NCBI GenBank assembly: GCA_965249895.1
Contig: CBDFNC010000005.1
Location: 2,232,001-2,296,000 of the forward strand
Source: CBDFNC01 sp965249895
GTDB taxonomy: Bacteria > Pseudomonadota > Gammaproteobacteria > Enterobacterales > CBDFNC01
Direction of reading: 5' to 3'
Length of the DNA stretch: 64,000 nucleotides
Made by a program: the position numbers and the translations under genes. The notes under the pieces are model-generated. The model did not search any database. It was not told where the DNA came from and saw only the letters and a list, made by a program, of their open reading frames with translations. Positions 53,393-62,936 of the stretch are shown here, in pieces (position 1 is the stretch's first letter; every line of letters begins with the position of its first letter).

Positions 53393-53691
53393 CTTGCAGG
53401 GTTAGGGGCAGTTAATTGCAAACGTTCAACATAGCGGACTTGAGTGAAGTTATTCGCTATATAAGCTTTGGTATGAGGCGCCTCAAAGTGAGCCTTAAGC
53501 GCGGCCTCATCCTGCCAACACTCCCACAATGTAAAATGTTCAGGTGTTTCTTTGTCCTGTAATGCATCAAATTGAAAGCAGCCTGGCTCGGTTAATGTTG
53601 TCTCTACAAGCTTGGCGATAGCATCTTTGACTTGCTGGATATTCTTGCCGCTTTGCACCTCGATACCCGCGCTTATCCATAATTTATTCAT
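53389..53691 (-). CDS. Antibiotic-biosynthesis-monooxygenase-like (quinol monooxygenase) protein
   Basis: A 100-aa dimeric ABM-fold protein: VKDAIAKLVETTLTEPGCFQFDALQD followed by FTLWECWQDEAALKAHFEAPHTKAY. YgiN-type members oxidise quinols. It is divergent from a LysR regulator with 68 bases between frame ends and leads the operon monooxygenase-DUF2798-RidA. Confidence 0.88.
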   Translation of the reverse strand: MNKLWISAGIEVQSGKNIQQVKDAIAKLVETTLTEPGCFQFDALQDKETPEHFTLWECWQDEAALKAHFEAPHTKAYIANNFTQVRYVERLQLTAPNPAR

Positions 53692-53798
53692 AATTACCTC
53701 GGTAATGGCTATTGATTAACACTGTCGGATAAGCTTATATAATTGCAATTTTAATAAATATGAGCGGTATGGGAATTATATATTCCATATTTGAAATC

Positions 53799-54698
53799 AT
53801 GCTTGATGACATCGTTTTATTTGTACATATAGTCCACCATCGTGGCTTAGCTGCAGCGGCAGCCCATTTACAGTTACCCGCAGCAACCGTAACCCGGCGC
53901 CTGCAAAAACTGGAAACAACGCTGGGATGCCAGCTAATTCACCGCTCTGCACGAAAATTTAGCCTTACGGCTGAGGGAGAGGTTTATTTTCAAGCCTATG
54001 CGAAACTCGTTCAGCAGTTTGAAACCACATCACGCAACCTCAGCGCTGAAACACACCAGCTAAGTGGTAAACTAAAAGTGCTGGCACCTACCAGCATTTC
54101 CATTGGATTCCTGCTGCCCATGTGGTCGGCCTTTATCAAGGCTTACCCGGATATTCAGCTGCAACTGGAACTCAATAATAAAACTGAAGATCTACTCGAT
54201 TCACAAGTTGATATCGCCCTGCGGATAGGCCCCCAAAACGACTCCCAGCTTTACCAAAAACGATTGGGGTCAGTATCGACGATTATGGTGGCTGCACCAG
54301 ACTATTTAGCTCAATTCGGTTTGCCTGAGAGCCTGGAGGAACTGCACAAGCACAGATTGATAACTGTAAATGCCCTCCCTGTGTGGCAACTGCAGAATAA
54401 GGACACAAAAGTCCAGGCTTCGGTTCATCCAGTTTCAGCCACCCAGGTAAATGATCCACGCGTGGCGAGTCAATTTTCAGTCGATGGGTTGGGCATAGCC
54501 TTACTGCCGCTAACTGAAGTAAAAGGAGAACTTAAACAGGGCCATTTAGTGACCGTTTTAGCGCCTTGGTGTGGGCCTAAACGAGATATTTTTGCAGTTT
54601 GGCCCGGCAGCCGCTTGTTGAGTGCCAAGGCCAAATGTTTACGTGATTTTATGCAACAATTTATTGAGAAAGAAAGCACTTTACAGGGAGCAATATAG
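53799..54698 (+). CDS. LysR-family transcriptional regulator
   Basis: 299 aa from MLDDIVLFVHIVHHRGLAAAAAHLQLP (ATG 53799), which matches the normal LysR start; an upstream ATG at 53760 adds 13 residues. The HTH region continues ATVTRRLQKLETTLGCQLIHRSARKFSLT. The C-terminal domain is the DhaM/CrgA-like LysR substrate fold (VDIALRIGPQNDSQL). Divergent placement suggests control of the monooxygenase operon. Confidence 0.88.
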   Translation: MLDDIVLFVHIVHHRGLAAAAAHLQLPAATVTRRLQKLETTLGCQLIHRSARKFSLTAEGEVYFQAYAKLVQQFETTSRNLSAETHQLSGKLKVLAPTSISIGFLLPMWSAFIKAYPDIQLQLELNNKTEDLLDSQVDIALRIGPQNDSQLYQKRLGSVSTIMVAAPDYLAQFGLPESLEELHKHRLITVNALPVWQLQNKDTKVQASVHPVSATQVNDPRVASQFSVDGLGIALLPLTEVKGELKQGHLVTVLAPWCGPKRDIFAVWPGSRLLSAKAKCLRDFMQQFIEKESTLQGAI

Positions 54699-54702
54699 TA
54701 GT

Positions 54703-54903
54703 TTAATCATCCTCAGATATTTTCTGCACCCGGCCCACATCACCGCTTTCCAGGCGAACTTTAATACCGTGAGGATGAGAAGGGGAATTGGTCAAGATGT
54801 CTTTCACTATACCTTGAGTGAGATGCCCAGAGCGCTGATCTTGTTTTAATACTATGGAAACCTGTAACCCAGGCTTTATATCCGCTCGATTTCTACCGTT
54901 CAT
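54703..54903 (-). CDS. ywbE: YwbE-family protein (DUF2196)
   Basis: A 66-aa protein. RADIKPGLQVSIVLKQDQRSG, TQGIVKDILTNSPSHPHGIKV and VRLESGDVGRVQKI match the small YwbE family. It has no established function. It converges with the LysR gene, whose stop is only 4 bases away. Confidence 0.88.
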   Translation of the reverse strand: MNGRNRADIKPGLQVSIVLKQDQRSGHLTQGIVKDILTNSPSHPHGIKVRLESGDVGRVQKISEDD

Positions 54904-54931
54904 TGTATTTGTTTTTCCTGTCCAATGGTTA

Positions 54932-55216
54932 TTAGTCGCAGTTTAGCACCGCTTTAACATGCTCAATATGCGATTCAATCCAATGCTTGTTAACAGAGCC
55001 CCAGTCACATACTCGATAGCAGCCAGTTTTATTGGGACCGGTAAACTCAACCTCAATATCCAATTCCGCCAGCGCTTTAATCGTATCCTGAGCCGTGCGG
55101 CGCGGCATTCCGGTTGCATCCATAATGGCTGGAACAGTACTAACGCCGGTATCTATCAGGAAAGCGACTAATAACCGCCTGTAATAACTGGTTTTAGTTT
55201 TACTATAGGTCGTCAT
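54932..55216 (-). CDS. Small winged-HTH domain protein
   Basis: A 94-aa protein with HTH VSTVPAIMDATGMPRRTAQDTIKALAELDIEVEF and a wing ending GCYRVCDWGSVN. Related stand-alone HTH proteins occur in many gammaproteobacteria with no defined target. It lies upstream of ywbE on the same strand. Confidence 0.72.
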   Translation of the reverse strand: MTTYSKTKTSYYRRLLVAFLIDTGVSTVPAIMDATGMPRRTAQDTIKALAELDIEVEFTGPNKTGCYRVCDWGSVNKHWIESHIEHVKAVLNCD

Positions 55217-55444
55217 CTTTAGGTATTTCCCTTTCGTAACGGCGGCTGATGCAGCTTAACCTCAGCGTCATTGTGCCTTTTAGGCAACAAAAAGAAAAAC
55301 ATTCATTGTTCCAATAAGTTGCTCAATGGTATCGCTAAGGGCTTACCTGCCCTTCCTAAGTAAGTAGCTGTCCCGTAGATAAGGTGGTATTGCACAAAAA
55401 ACACTCTAATACAGAAAAATATCCAAAATATTGAAGTAAATTAC

Positions 55445-55472
55445 TTGACTAAGCCACCAGATTGTATATTAT
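55445..55472 (+). promoter_or_regulatory. Probable cspA promoter
   Basis: TTGACT (55445-55450) and TATTAT (55467-55472) are separated by 16 bases. They lie about 155 bases upstream of the csp ATG, giving a long 5' leader as in cold-shock genes where the leader RNA controls translation. I see no other gene in 55217-55627. Confidence 0.6.
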
Positions 55473-55627
55473 TCGCCCAGCTTGAAAGTGAGTCTTATAT
55501 TTATGCATACCATTTCGATGTTTTCTCTATGTGCCTCGTCCTGTTTTTTGTAAGTAATAGCAACTATTCCAGCAACACAGTCGTTATTTAGCGGCGTTAA
55601 TTACTCTGAATTAATAGGATATTTATT

Positions 55628-55834
55628 ATGTCTAAAACAACTGGCACAGTTAAATGGTTTAACGAAGCAAAAGGTTTTGGTTTTATCGAGCAGGAAAACG
55701 GCCCTGACGTTTTCGCTCATTTCCGTAACATTGCTAGCGAAGGTTTCAAAACTCTTGCTGAAGGCCAAAAGGTAGAGTTCGAAGTAACTCAAGGCCAGAA
55801 AGGTCCTCAAGCTGAGAACATCGTAGCTCTTTAA
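55628..55834 (+). CDS. Cold-shock protein, CspA family
   Basis: A 68-aa single cold-shock domain. RNP1 is KGFGFI and RNP2 is VFAHF, preceded by GTVKWFNEAK. Csp proteins bind single-stranded RNA/DNA and melt RNA structures. A long leader and a terminator frame a monocistronic unit. Cold inducibility is likely but not certain, because some Csps are constitutive. Confidence 0.96.
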   Translation: MSKTTGTVKWFNEAKGFGFIEQENGPDVFAHFRNIASEGFKTLAEGQKVEFEVTQGQKGPQAENIVAL

Positions 55835-55851
55835 TTAAAGAGAAATGATGA

Positions 55852-55931
55852 GGCTTGTTTTACAAGCCCTTCTTAGACTCATTGAGAGTTGAGAACTTAA
55901 AAAGGACAAACCTCCGGGTCTGTCCTTTTTT
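55852..55931 (+). terminator. Double hairpin/terminator after csp
   Basis: A first stem GGCTTGT-TTT-ACAAGCC (55852-55868) is followed by a stronger one, AAAAAGGACA...TGTCCTTTTT (55899-55930), ending in a T run. The A run on the 5' side makes the second a likely bidirectional terminator. The rest of 55932-56258 holds no supported gene. Confidence 0.8.
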
Positions 55932-56258
55932 GTTGGTTAAGGTTTTTAAAATCGTTGCTACGCTGTAAGTTAGCCTTGAACTAAACATCCATATAGCTAC
56001 CCCCAGCACCAAATAGACCCCCGTACTTATTAACTGCATGATATCCACGATATATGGCTACGACCTACTGGCAAGATAGGAATGCTTTGTACCTTGAATA
56101 CCTTCTCGCCTTAACCAGTTTCAAATTCCTTTTAGTAGCTGTACAAGCGTTTAAAAAACCATCAAATCAAAGATTTAAGCATTGTTTTATAACAAAAAAA
56201 ACATTTATAAACTATTTATCAAAAAGAACAGTGCTTTTCACTCAAGGAAGAACGTCAG

Positions 56259-58891
56259 ATGAATAAAACCACCATCGCTATATTGCTAGCAGTAACACAA
56301 TTCTCTTGCGGTGGCGGTGATAGTAGCGGTGGCGGTGATAGTAGCGGTGACAACAATGGTACTGGAGATACAGGAGTAGGAAATGGGTCAACAATAACTA
56401 CGCCAACAACACATTTAGTAAATGTTATAGCGAGCTCGAATGGAACTATTTCAAGTAACGAGCAGAGGGTTTCTCATGGCTCTTACGCCAACTTCACCCT
56501 AACGCCGATGACGGATATTACATCGCCTCTGTAACCGGTTGCCAGGGTTCCTTATCGGGCTCAAGCTATTCAATATTCCAAGTAACCAACTCTTGTTCCA
56601 TCTCAGTGAATTTCGCCCTAGATGCTGAAGTTCAATTTCCAGATCAAGCCCTTGAGCTAGCCATCCGTAGAGAGTTGGGATTAACACTGGAAGCGCCCAT
56701 CCGGCGAAAAGCACTGGCTAAGCTCAGTTCTTTATATTTATCAAGCAAGGCCATCCAAGACATCAGCGGTTTAGAGTACGCCACATCACTAACCACCTTA
56801 CTTCTGTCAGCCAATAAAATTAGTGATGTCAGTCCTTTGCAGGGGCTAAAATCTTTAACTTTCCTATCTCTTCTTGCAAATCAGGTAAGTGATATTAGTC
56901 CCTTAGAAAATTTGACTGAAATAAATTATTTACAACTTTACGGCAACAAAATTACTGACATTACACCTTTGTAAAATATGCATAGCTTGGAAGATTTATA
57001 CCTTTCCAGCAACCCAGTTAGCAATATCTCGGCACTCAAGAGCTTAAGTCAGCTAAACACAGTTGATTTATACAACACATCTGTGATCGAGCTTGAATCC
57101 TTACTCGAATCAGGCTTGGATAACGGCGATTCACTGAAGGTCAGCGGCTGTCTGGATTTAACGGGTTATTCTCGCCCCTTACTTGTGGCTCAACAACTGG
57201 AGAAGAGAGGCGTCACTGTAGATTTCCCTAGTCCTTATGGTGAACATGACTGCCCTGATACGTTAGGAAATACTCAGGTGCTAGCATCTGCAAGTTTAAG
57301 CGGCCAGCAACTAATGTTGGACTGGAATATTCTCACCCCCTGGGACGATAAACTCTGGCACTGTGAATTGCATTTAAATCTAGATCAACAGCTAGATAGA
57401 GTCCCCGCCAAAGTATTCGACTCCTGCCCAACTAACCAATCTGCTGTTTTGGAAGAATTTCAAGCACCGAGCTACACACCCACTCTGATTTTTGATAACG
57501 GATTAGGAGCGCGCATTGTTAAAGAATTACCAAAAGTCAGCATGGTAAACCGGCCGATAAACCCGGTATTAGAAAGTGTAGATTGGGGACAAATTGTACT
57601 TAAGAGCAACCCCAAATTAGTCCCGGGAAGAGACGCCTTAATTCGGGCACACGTTACGGCCCCTACGGCCAGCGAAACACCCGACGTAAGCCTGATGTTA
57701 AAACATAACCAAAACAGCCTGCGTATAGTGATGGACAAACCGCGCTCAATACGCGATGAAAAGCAACATCAGTCACTGGACTATAGCTACAACGCTGTGG
57801 TGCCAGCAAAATGGATACAACAAGGCTTGTCGCTGGATATCGAATTAAACGGGACGACCGTAAAATCCCTAACCCCAAGCTTCGCAAACCAGGCCAAGTT
57901 GTATATTACTGTGGTCCCTATTCAAATTGGCTCCCAAATAGCCAGAGTGCCCAGCACCGACGATATGATCAACCAGGTAAAACGCTTCTGGCCTTTTGCC
58001 GAAGTTGAAATCCGCACACGATCTGTATTTAAAGCTAGTGATGCAACGCCGTATTACGGGGCTATGGATAGCGCTCTTTCCCAGCTCGATGATTTAAGAG
58101 CTGTAGAAGGTGATCCCAGCTATTACGTCGGTTATGTACCGCAATACTCGGCTGATGGCGATACCTTAGGGATCGCCTATACACCAGGCTTTACTTCCGC
58201 TGTGCTAGATAAACAAGGTGATATCGATACCCTGGCTAACGAACTCGGCCATAATTTTGGTCTGCCCCATGTGGATTGTGGAGGAGCATACGGAGTTGAT
58301 ACAAACTACCCTTACTCCAACCGGTGCACGGGTAGTGTTGGTATAAACCAGGAGCTAAATGGATTATTGCTACCAGCGATTTACACTGACGTAATGAGTT
58401 ACTGCGAACCAAAACACGTATCGGATTATAATTTTGAGCGCGTGCAAGATTTTATTGCATTCAATCCACCTCAAGCATTTAAAACCAGCGCGTCGAAAAC
58501 AAGCACACTTTCCAGTCAAGAGCGCAGTTTGTATATCAGTGGCCAAATTGATGCAAAAGGGAATGTCACTATTCGCACCATAGTGCCGCTAAATCGTCCT
58601 GCTAAAGCGCAGGGGGGTGGCGAATACCAAATTCGAGTGGTCACCAAGCAGCAGCAGGTAATTACCAAAAACCTGCGACTGCCCCAGCTGGACCACAAGA
58701 AGCCCGGACAAAGCCAGTACTTTAACGTGATATTACCTTTTGCTGAGGTGCAATCACTGGAGATCCTTAAGCAACGTGTGGCCATTTATAGCTATGTAAC
58801 CACAGCTGCACAATACGCATCTCCGGCCCCAAGAGTGGGGTCTGTGGAAGAACCCCCTTTGGCGAGAAGTGCGTACGACCTTCAGCAGTAG
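56259..58891 (+). pseudogene. Broken lipoprotein with leucine-rich repeats and a metalloprotease domain
   Basis: Three consecutive frames make one protein. Part 1 (56259-) has a lipoprotein signal with lipobox Cys in FSCGGG, a GGGDSS-rich linker and an InlB-type beta repeat. A one-base shift near 56505 breaks it; the other frame continues DGYYIASVTGCQGSLSGSSY. Part 2 (to 56974) has leucine-rich repeats (LSANKISDVSPLQGLKSL) and ends at a TAA at 56972-56974 where the repeat expects a residue (ITDITPL-stop-NMHSLEDLYLSS). Part 3 carries more repeats and a zinc-peptidase region with NELGHNFGLPHVDCGG, where the first ligand His is Asn (AAC for CAC). With three lesions it is almost certainly inactive. 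Confidence 0.85.
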
Positions 58892-58978
58892 GCTACCTCT
58901 CTACCTTTAACCATGAATGTCGCACTTATTATCTGAATTCGGGCTAAACTACAGTGATCAGGAAAAAGATCAGGGAGT

Positions 58979-59938
58979 CTATTTTTCTGAAAAACGAGCT
59001 TGGTGAGGATCAAGTTCGTGCCCTAATGCCTCTGTGAACGGTTGGTACAAGTCTGGCCGACGGCCTCGAATCCAGCGTCTTCCCGTGCACATTTCCAGTT
59101 CTTCAGCTTTAAGCTCAGCAATAACCATAGCATCTTCAACGCTGTCGGTTTCTACTATGGTTTCGCCATACGGATTAAGGATCATGGCATTACCCGTTCT
59201 GACTTCATCCATATCAACGCCAACTCCATTACTAAAGATTAAGAACATACCGTTATCGTGAGCCCGAGCTGGTAGCCAGCGCATTAACCATTCTCTTCCG
59301 TTCTTACCTTGCATTTCCGCTCTAATCGCGTCTGGGTTTTGCTGTCTATTTAGCCACAAATTGGGATCAATTCGCTTCATCGAGTTTGGACTTCGCGACT
59401 GACAGCCACCCGTTTGGTGAGGCGCAATCAAAATATCAGCACCTTTCAATGCGGTGATCCTAACGTTTTCCACTAGGTTGTTATCCCAACAAATAAGAAT
59501 CCCCACTTTGCAGCCATGTGGCGTGTCGAACACCGTATATTGGTTGCCGCTACTCATATAAGGACTAACAAAGGTATGCAGCTTACGGTGCTTTTGTATG
59601 TCGCCATTGGGCATTGCAAATACGTAAGTGTTATAGAGTTCTCCGTCATCACCGAGTTCTATTAACCCTGACCCCACACTCATCCCATACTTAGTCGCAA
59701 GTGATAACAGTTTTTGAGTTGATGCTCCGCTTGGAACTGGTTCAGCGAGCTTCTCAATATCGGCACGAGATAGTTTAGAAACGTGCCAATAACCCGTAAT
59801 ACACATTTCAGGAAAACAAATGATTTCCACACCACTTTTAGATGCGGATAGAATGTACTGTTCAATAACCGATAAGTTATAAATTTTATCATTGGCATGA
59901 TGGTTAAACTGTACTGACGCAACTTTAATATCTTTCAA
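58979..59938 (-). CDS. Nitrilase/carbon-nitrogen hydrolase family enzyme
   Basis: A 319-aa protein with the complete catalytic triad of the superfamily: E44 (CFPEMCITGY), K119 (KHRKLH) and C150 (LICWDNN). The CN-hydrolase fold hydrolyses nitriles, amides or carbamoyl groups; the specific substrate is not assignable. It is divergent from a LysR gene with 118 bases between the starts, suggesting regulation by that protein. Confidence 0.92.
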   Translation of the reverse strand: MKDIKVASVQFNHHANDKIYNLSVIEQYILSASKSGVEIICFPEMCITGYWHVSKLSRADIEKLAEPVPSGASTQKLLSLATKYGMSVGSGLIELGDDGELYNTYVFAMPNGDIQKHRKLHTFVSPYMSSGNQYTVFDTPHGCKVGILICWDNNLVENVRITALKGADILIAPHQTGGCQSRSPNSMKRIDPNLWLNRQQNPDAIRAEMQGKNGREWLMRWLPARAHDNGMFLIFSNGVGVDMDEVRTGNAMILNPYGETIVETDSVEDAMVIAELKAEELEMCTGRRWIRGRRPDLYQPFTEALGHELDPHQARFSEK

Positions 59939-60056
59939 TGTTTTGCTCCATTAGGCATCTTCGATGTAAGCTTTACCTGATTGGTAAGTGATCAGTATAA
60001 AAAATGGATCTAATTCCATATAATGAAATAAATTCTCAATTCAATGAGCATTTGGA

Positions 60057-60926
60057 ATGGAATTCGATTTACTAAAAGCATTCTGCCAATTAGCAAAGGC
60101 TGGTAACTATCGTCTTGCCTCTGAGCAGCTATTCATGTCTCAATCGGCTTTAACCAAAAAGATCCAACGTTTGGAATCCAATATAGGGACAGCGCTGTTT
60201 AATCGTGGGAGAAATGGTGCCGAATTAACTCATGCGGGTCACACCTTACTTCCTGAAGCTAATCGGCTAGTCGCTTCTATGCAGGCTTTTGAACAGTTGT
60301 CTGGCTCTGTTGCAGAAGGGACGCAAGGACATTTAAATATTGGCTTTGGAGTTTCTACTTATCATGAAGTGCCAAAATTGATCGCTACATACAAATCACA
60401 ATTTCCCCATGTTCACATCACCTTGAACGATACGCCTTCCAAGCAGCAAATCGATGGCTTAATGAGTCATGAACTCGATATTAGTTTTAACCGAATACCT
60501 GAAAAATCTTCTCTCGATAACTTAGTACTCTTTGAAGATTCTCTGGTGGTCGCGGTGCATAAAGATCGCAACATCAACTATCAAGGCCTTTTAGGACAAT
60601 TGCCGAACTTGCCTAATCTAAAATTGGCTCAGCATCGTGGACCAGGGCTAGATAAACAAATTCAACAATACTGCATTCACCACTACTTAGAGTTGAATGT
60701 GATTCAGGAAGCCGATGATATTCTAACTTTGTTGGCATTGGTCTCCGCTAACCTTGGTTTTACGATTGTGCCGAGCAGTGCTAAACGATTAAGTGATACC
60801 AATATTGAGTTTTTACCGCTAAAAGGGCTACACGCAGCGTGGCAAGTGGGAATGATATGGAATGAAGAGAGAACTCATCCATTGCGGGATAAGTTCATTG
60901 AGTTTTATCGAAACCTCTTCAATTAG
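60057..60926 (+). CDS. LysR-family transcriptional regulator
   Basis: A 289-aa protein with N-terminal HTH FDLLKAFCQLAKAGNYRLASEQLFMSQSALTKKIQRLESNIGTALFNRG and a LysR substrate domain (LNIGFGVSTYHEVPKLIATYKSQFPHVHITLND). It probably controls the divergent nitrilase. A transposable element begins 3 bases after its stop. Confidence 0.9.
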   Translation: MEFDLLKAFCQLAKAGNYRLASEQLFMSQSALTKKIQRLESNIGTALFNRGRNGAELTHAGHTLLPEANRLVASMQAFEQLSGSVAEGTQGHLNIGFGVSTYHEVPKLIATYKSQFPHVHITLNDTPSKQQIDGLMSHELDISFNRIPEKSSLDNLVLFEDSLVVAVHKDRNINYQGLLGQLPNLPNLKLAQHRGPGLDKQIQQYCIHHYLELNVIQEADDILTLLALVSANLGFTIVPSSAKRLSDTNIEFLPLKGLHAAWQVGMIWNEERTHPLRDKFIEFYRNLFN

Positions 60927-60929
60927 AAG

Positions 60930-61122
60930 GGAGAGCATAAAAATGTGGGGGGCAGATTGACAATTCTACGCTGCTAGTTTTACGCTCGATGTTTTCAGTT
61001 TCCCGGTCGGCATCTCTATCTTCAACCCAGGATACCAACGTTTAAATGTGCTTTTTAAGTCGCCATTCAACACTGTAGTTCTGGTTTGAGCAGTAATTGC
61101 CCCCCACATTTTTATGCTCTCC
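60930..61122. mobile_element. 193-bp element with perfect 25-bp terminal inverted repeats
   Basis: The left end (60930-60954) begins GGAGAGCATAAAAATG and ends GGGGGGCA; the right end (61098-61122) is its exact reverse complement. On the minus strand the interior reads TTVLNGDLKSTFKRWYPGLK then IEMPTGKLKTSSVKLAA and a stop, resembling the C-terminus of a transposase. It looks like an internally deleted insertion sequence (a MITE). The family was not identified. Confidence 0.85.
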
Positions 61123-61178
61123 TATAAGTGAAATGTGGATGTTGTAACATTGGCAAGAATGCTAGTGCTGCATCTTAA

Positions 61179-61484
61179 ACAGCGCTTCTGGAAAGAGGAT
61201 TAACTCAGATTCGTCACTTTTGGGAGTTCTTCCACAGACCCCCAAGAGCATTGCTGCAACCCGAGATAAATGAATCCGCAGAACAAGTCTGCATCCTTTG
61301 GCCATCCCAACAATATTCACAAGCCAGCCTGAACCATCTTAAAGGCGATAAAGTGGCCTCCATTATGTTATCGGCACGAGGTGGGCAAGATTGTGCGGAG
61401 GTAAGCGATCTACCAAGTGGAGGGAAGTGGCAGCTTATCCTGCGTAATGGCCTGGAAATTAAAGAGCTATTTGAACCTCGGTAA
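61179..61484 (+). pseudogene. Possible gene remnant, no recognised family
   Basis: An open frame from 61179 to a stop at 61484 has coding-like composition (HFWEFFHRPPRALLQPEINE, then VCILWPSQQYSQASLNHLKG and LPSGGKWQLILRNGLEIKEL) but no ATG near its start; only a TTG at 61251. It may be the tail of a gene whose front was lost when the adjacent element inserted. The rest of 61123-61667 has nothing else supported. Confidence 0.3.
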
Positions 61485-61667
61485 TAATTTAACTGGTCCA
61501 GCGGCACCCTGGAGGGGTCACCATTATTGGCGGCGCCTCCACAATAAATAGTCTTTTTAACCTTACCAACACAATCCCACATGCTAGCCATCACACTTAT
61601 CCTTTTGCAATTTTGTTACCTGTGATTTTTTTTATAAAATAATGCCGTTATCTTAAAAGGAAGGCAT

Positions 61668-62936
61668 ATGATCACCAGGGCATGGATCCAAGCGACAATA
61701 CGACACCTATTGGTGATAACCACTCTGGGCTTGTTGCTTTTAACGACCTCCGCATATGCTAATCAAAGTGTCACCATACTCACGTCTTTTCCTGAAAGCT
61801 TTTATCAACCCGTAATTCAGGCTTATCAGAAACAAACTGGCCGTAATAACTTACTTATCCTCAATAAAAAAACACCGGCCATAATTACTCACCTGCAGCA
61901 AAACCGTACTCCCGCTCCGGATCTGGTTTGGCTCAGCTCCTTAGACGCAATGATTTTGTTACAGCAGCAAGGTTTCCTGCAAAGTAGAGAACTCAATGGT
62001 TCTGGTGACAGACAAGCCTATTACGACACTTTTGCCTGGTCTCAATTTGGCTTTATATGGCATAAAACAGCCCTTGCCCAGCAAGGCATAACACCACCAA
62101 AAAACTGGAGTGACCTGTTGTCTAGTCAATATCAACAACGACTTGCCATCAGTGCCCCCTCCCGTTCGGGAACCAATCACCTGTTGGTGGAATTAGTTCT
62201 GCAACAATATGGCTGGCAAAAAGGCTGGACATTATTACAGCAATTTGCCGGCAACCTGGCCACAATTACCGCGCGCAGCTTCGGAGTCAGGGAAGGCATA
62301 CTAAAGCAACGCTTCTCCGTAGCCCCTGTGGTAGATTTTTTCTACCGCTCAGCCTTGGCGCAAGGTCATAATGTAGGTTTTCAGCCGATGCCGAATACTC
62401 CACTAATTGCGGCGGCAATCGCTTTAGTCAATACATCTCGGTCCCAGGAAAACGCCTCTCATTTCATCGAGTTCTTATTATCCGAACCGGGGCAGAAAGC
62501 CATCAGCCAACCTGGGGTCAATCGAATTCCCCTGGCACAAAAACAAAAGTTACAGGGCGAAAACGTATTTCAGTTCGACCCCGCCCTGTCAGCCAGTCGC
62601 TACCATGTAGTCAACACCCTGTTTGACCAACTGATCACCCACCAACTTAAACAGCACAATCAGTTCTGGCCTATGTGGCAGGCACTATCCGAACAGACCC
62701 AAGCAGAAGATATCTCAGCGCTACTGAAACGGGCTAAGCACAACGCGACCCTGGTGCCCGTGGACGAAACCGTAGCAAGTGATCCTGAGCTGAACCAAAG
62801 GTTAAGTCCGGCAGAAAAACACAGCGACTTTTATCAGAGGTTAAGTGAGCAATGGCGGAGCAATACCCGTTTACAACTTGAAAAAGCGAGTCACCTGGTA
62901 CTTCAGGCTTCCAATATTCAGGCTGGTAAGCGATGA
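61668..62936 (+). CDS. Periplasmic substrate-binding protein, PgtC-like
   Basis: A 422-aa protein with a signal peptide (LLVITTLGLLLLTTSAYA) and a type-2 periplasmic binding fold: VTILTSFPESFYQPVIQAYQKQTG, DLVWLSSLDAMILLQQQGFL and VAPVVDFFYRSALAQGHNVGF. The layout and the following membrane sensor resemble PgtC-PgtB of phosphoglycerate sensing, where PgtC acts as a signal-transducing binding protein. The C-terminal ~120 residues are an extra helical extension. Its stop overlaps the next start (ATGA), so it is co-translated with the sensor. The ligand could be an organophosphate, an iron complex or another solute. Confidence 0.8.
   Translation: MITRAWIQATIRHLLVITTLGLLLLTTSAYANQSVTILTSFPESFYQPVIQAYQKQTGRNNLLILNKKTPAIITHLQQNRTPAPDLVWLSSLDAMILLQQQGFLQSRELNGSGDRQAYYDTFAWSQFGFIWHKTALAQQGITPPKNWSDLLSSQYQQRLAISAPSRSGTNHLLVELVLQQYGWQKGWTLLQQFAGNLATITARSFGVREGILKQRFSVAPVVDFFYRSALAQGHNVGFQPMPNTPLIAAAIALVNTSRSQENASHFIEFLLSEPGQKAISQPGVNRIPLAQKQKLQGENVFQFDPALSASRYHVVNTLFDQLITHQLKQHNQFWPMWQALSEQTQAEDISALLKRAKHNATLVPVDETVASDPELNQRLSPAEKHSDFYQRLSEQWRSNTRLQLEKASHLVLQASNIQAGKR

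Noticed and set aside
55860..56048. A 62-codon minus-strand frame with a hydrophobic start
   Set aside because: It would read through the strong bidirectional terminator at 55899-55931 and has no ribosome site that stands out; kept as unlikely rather than excluded.
61214..61594. A 126-codon minus-strand frame
   Set aside because: Composition (many Cys, Arg and Ser) and lack of family features suggest non-coding DNA.
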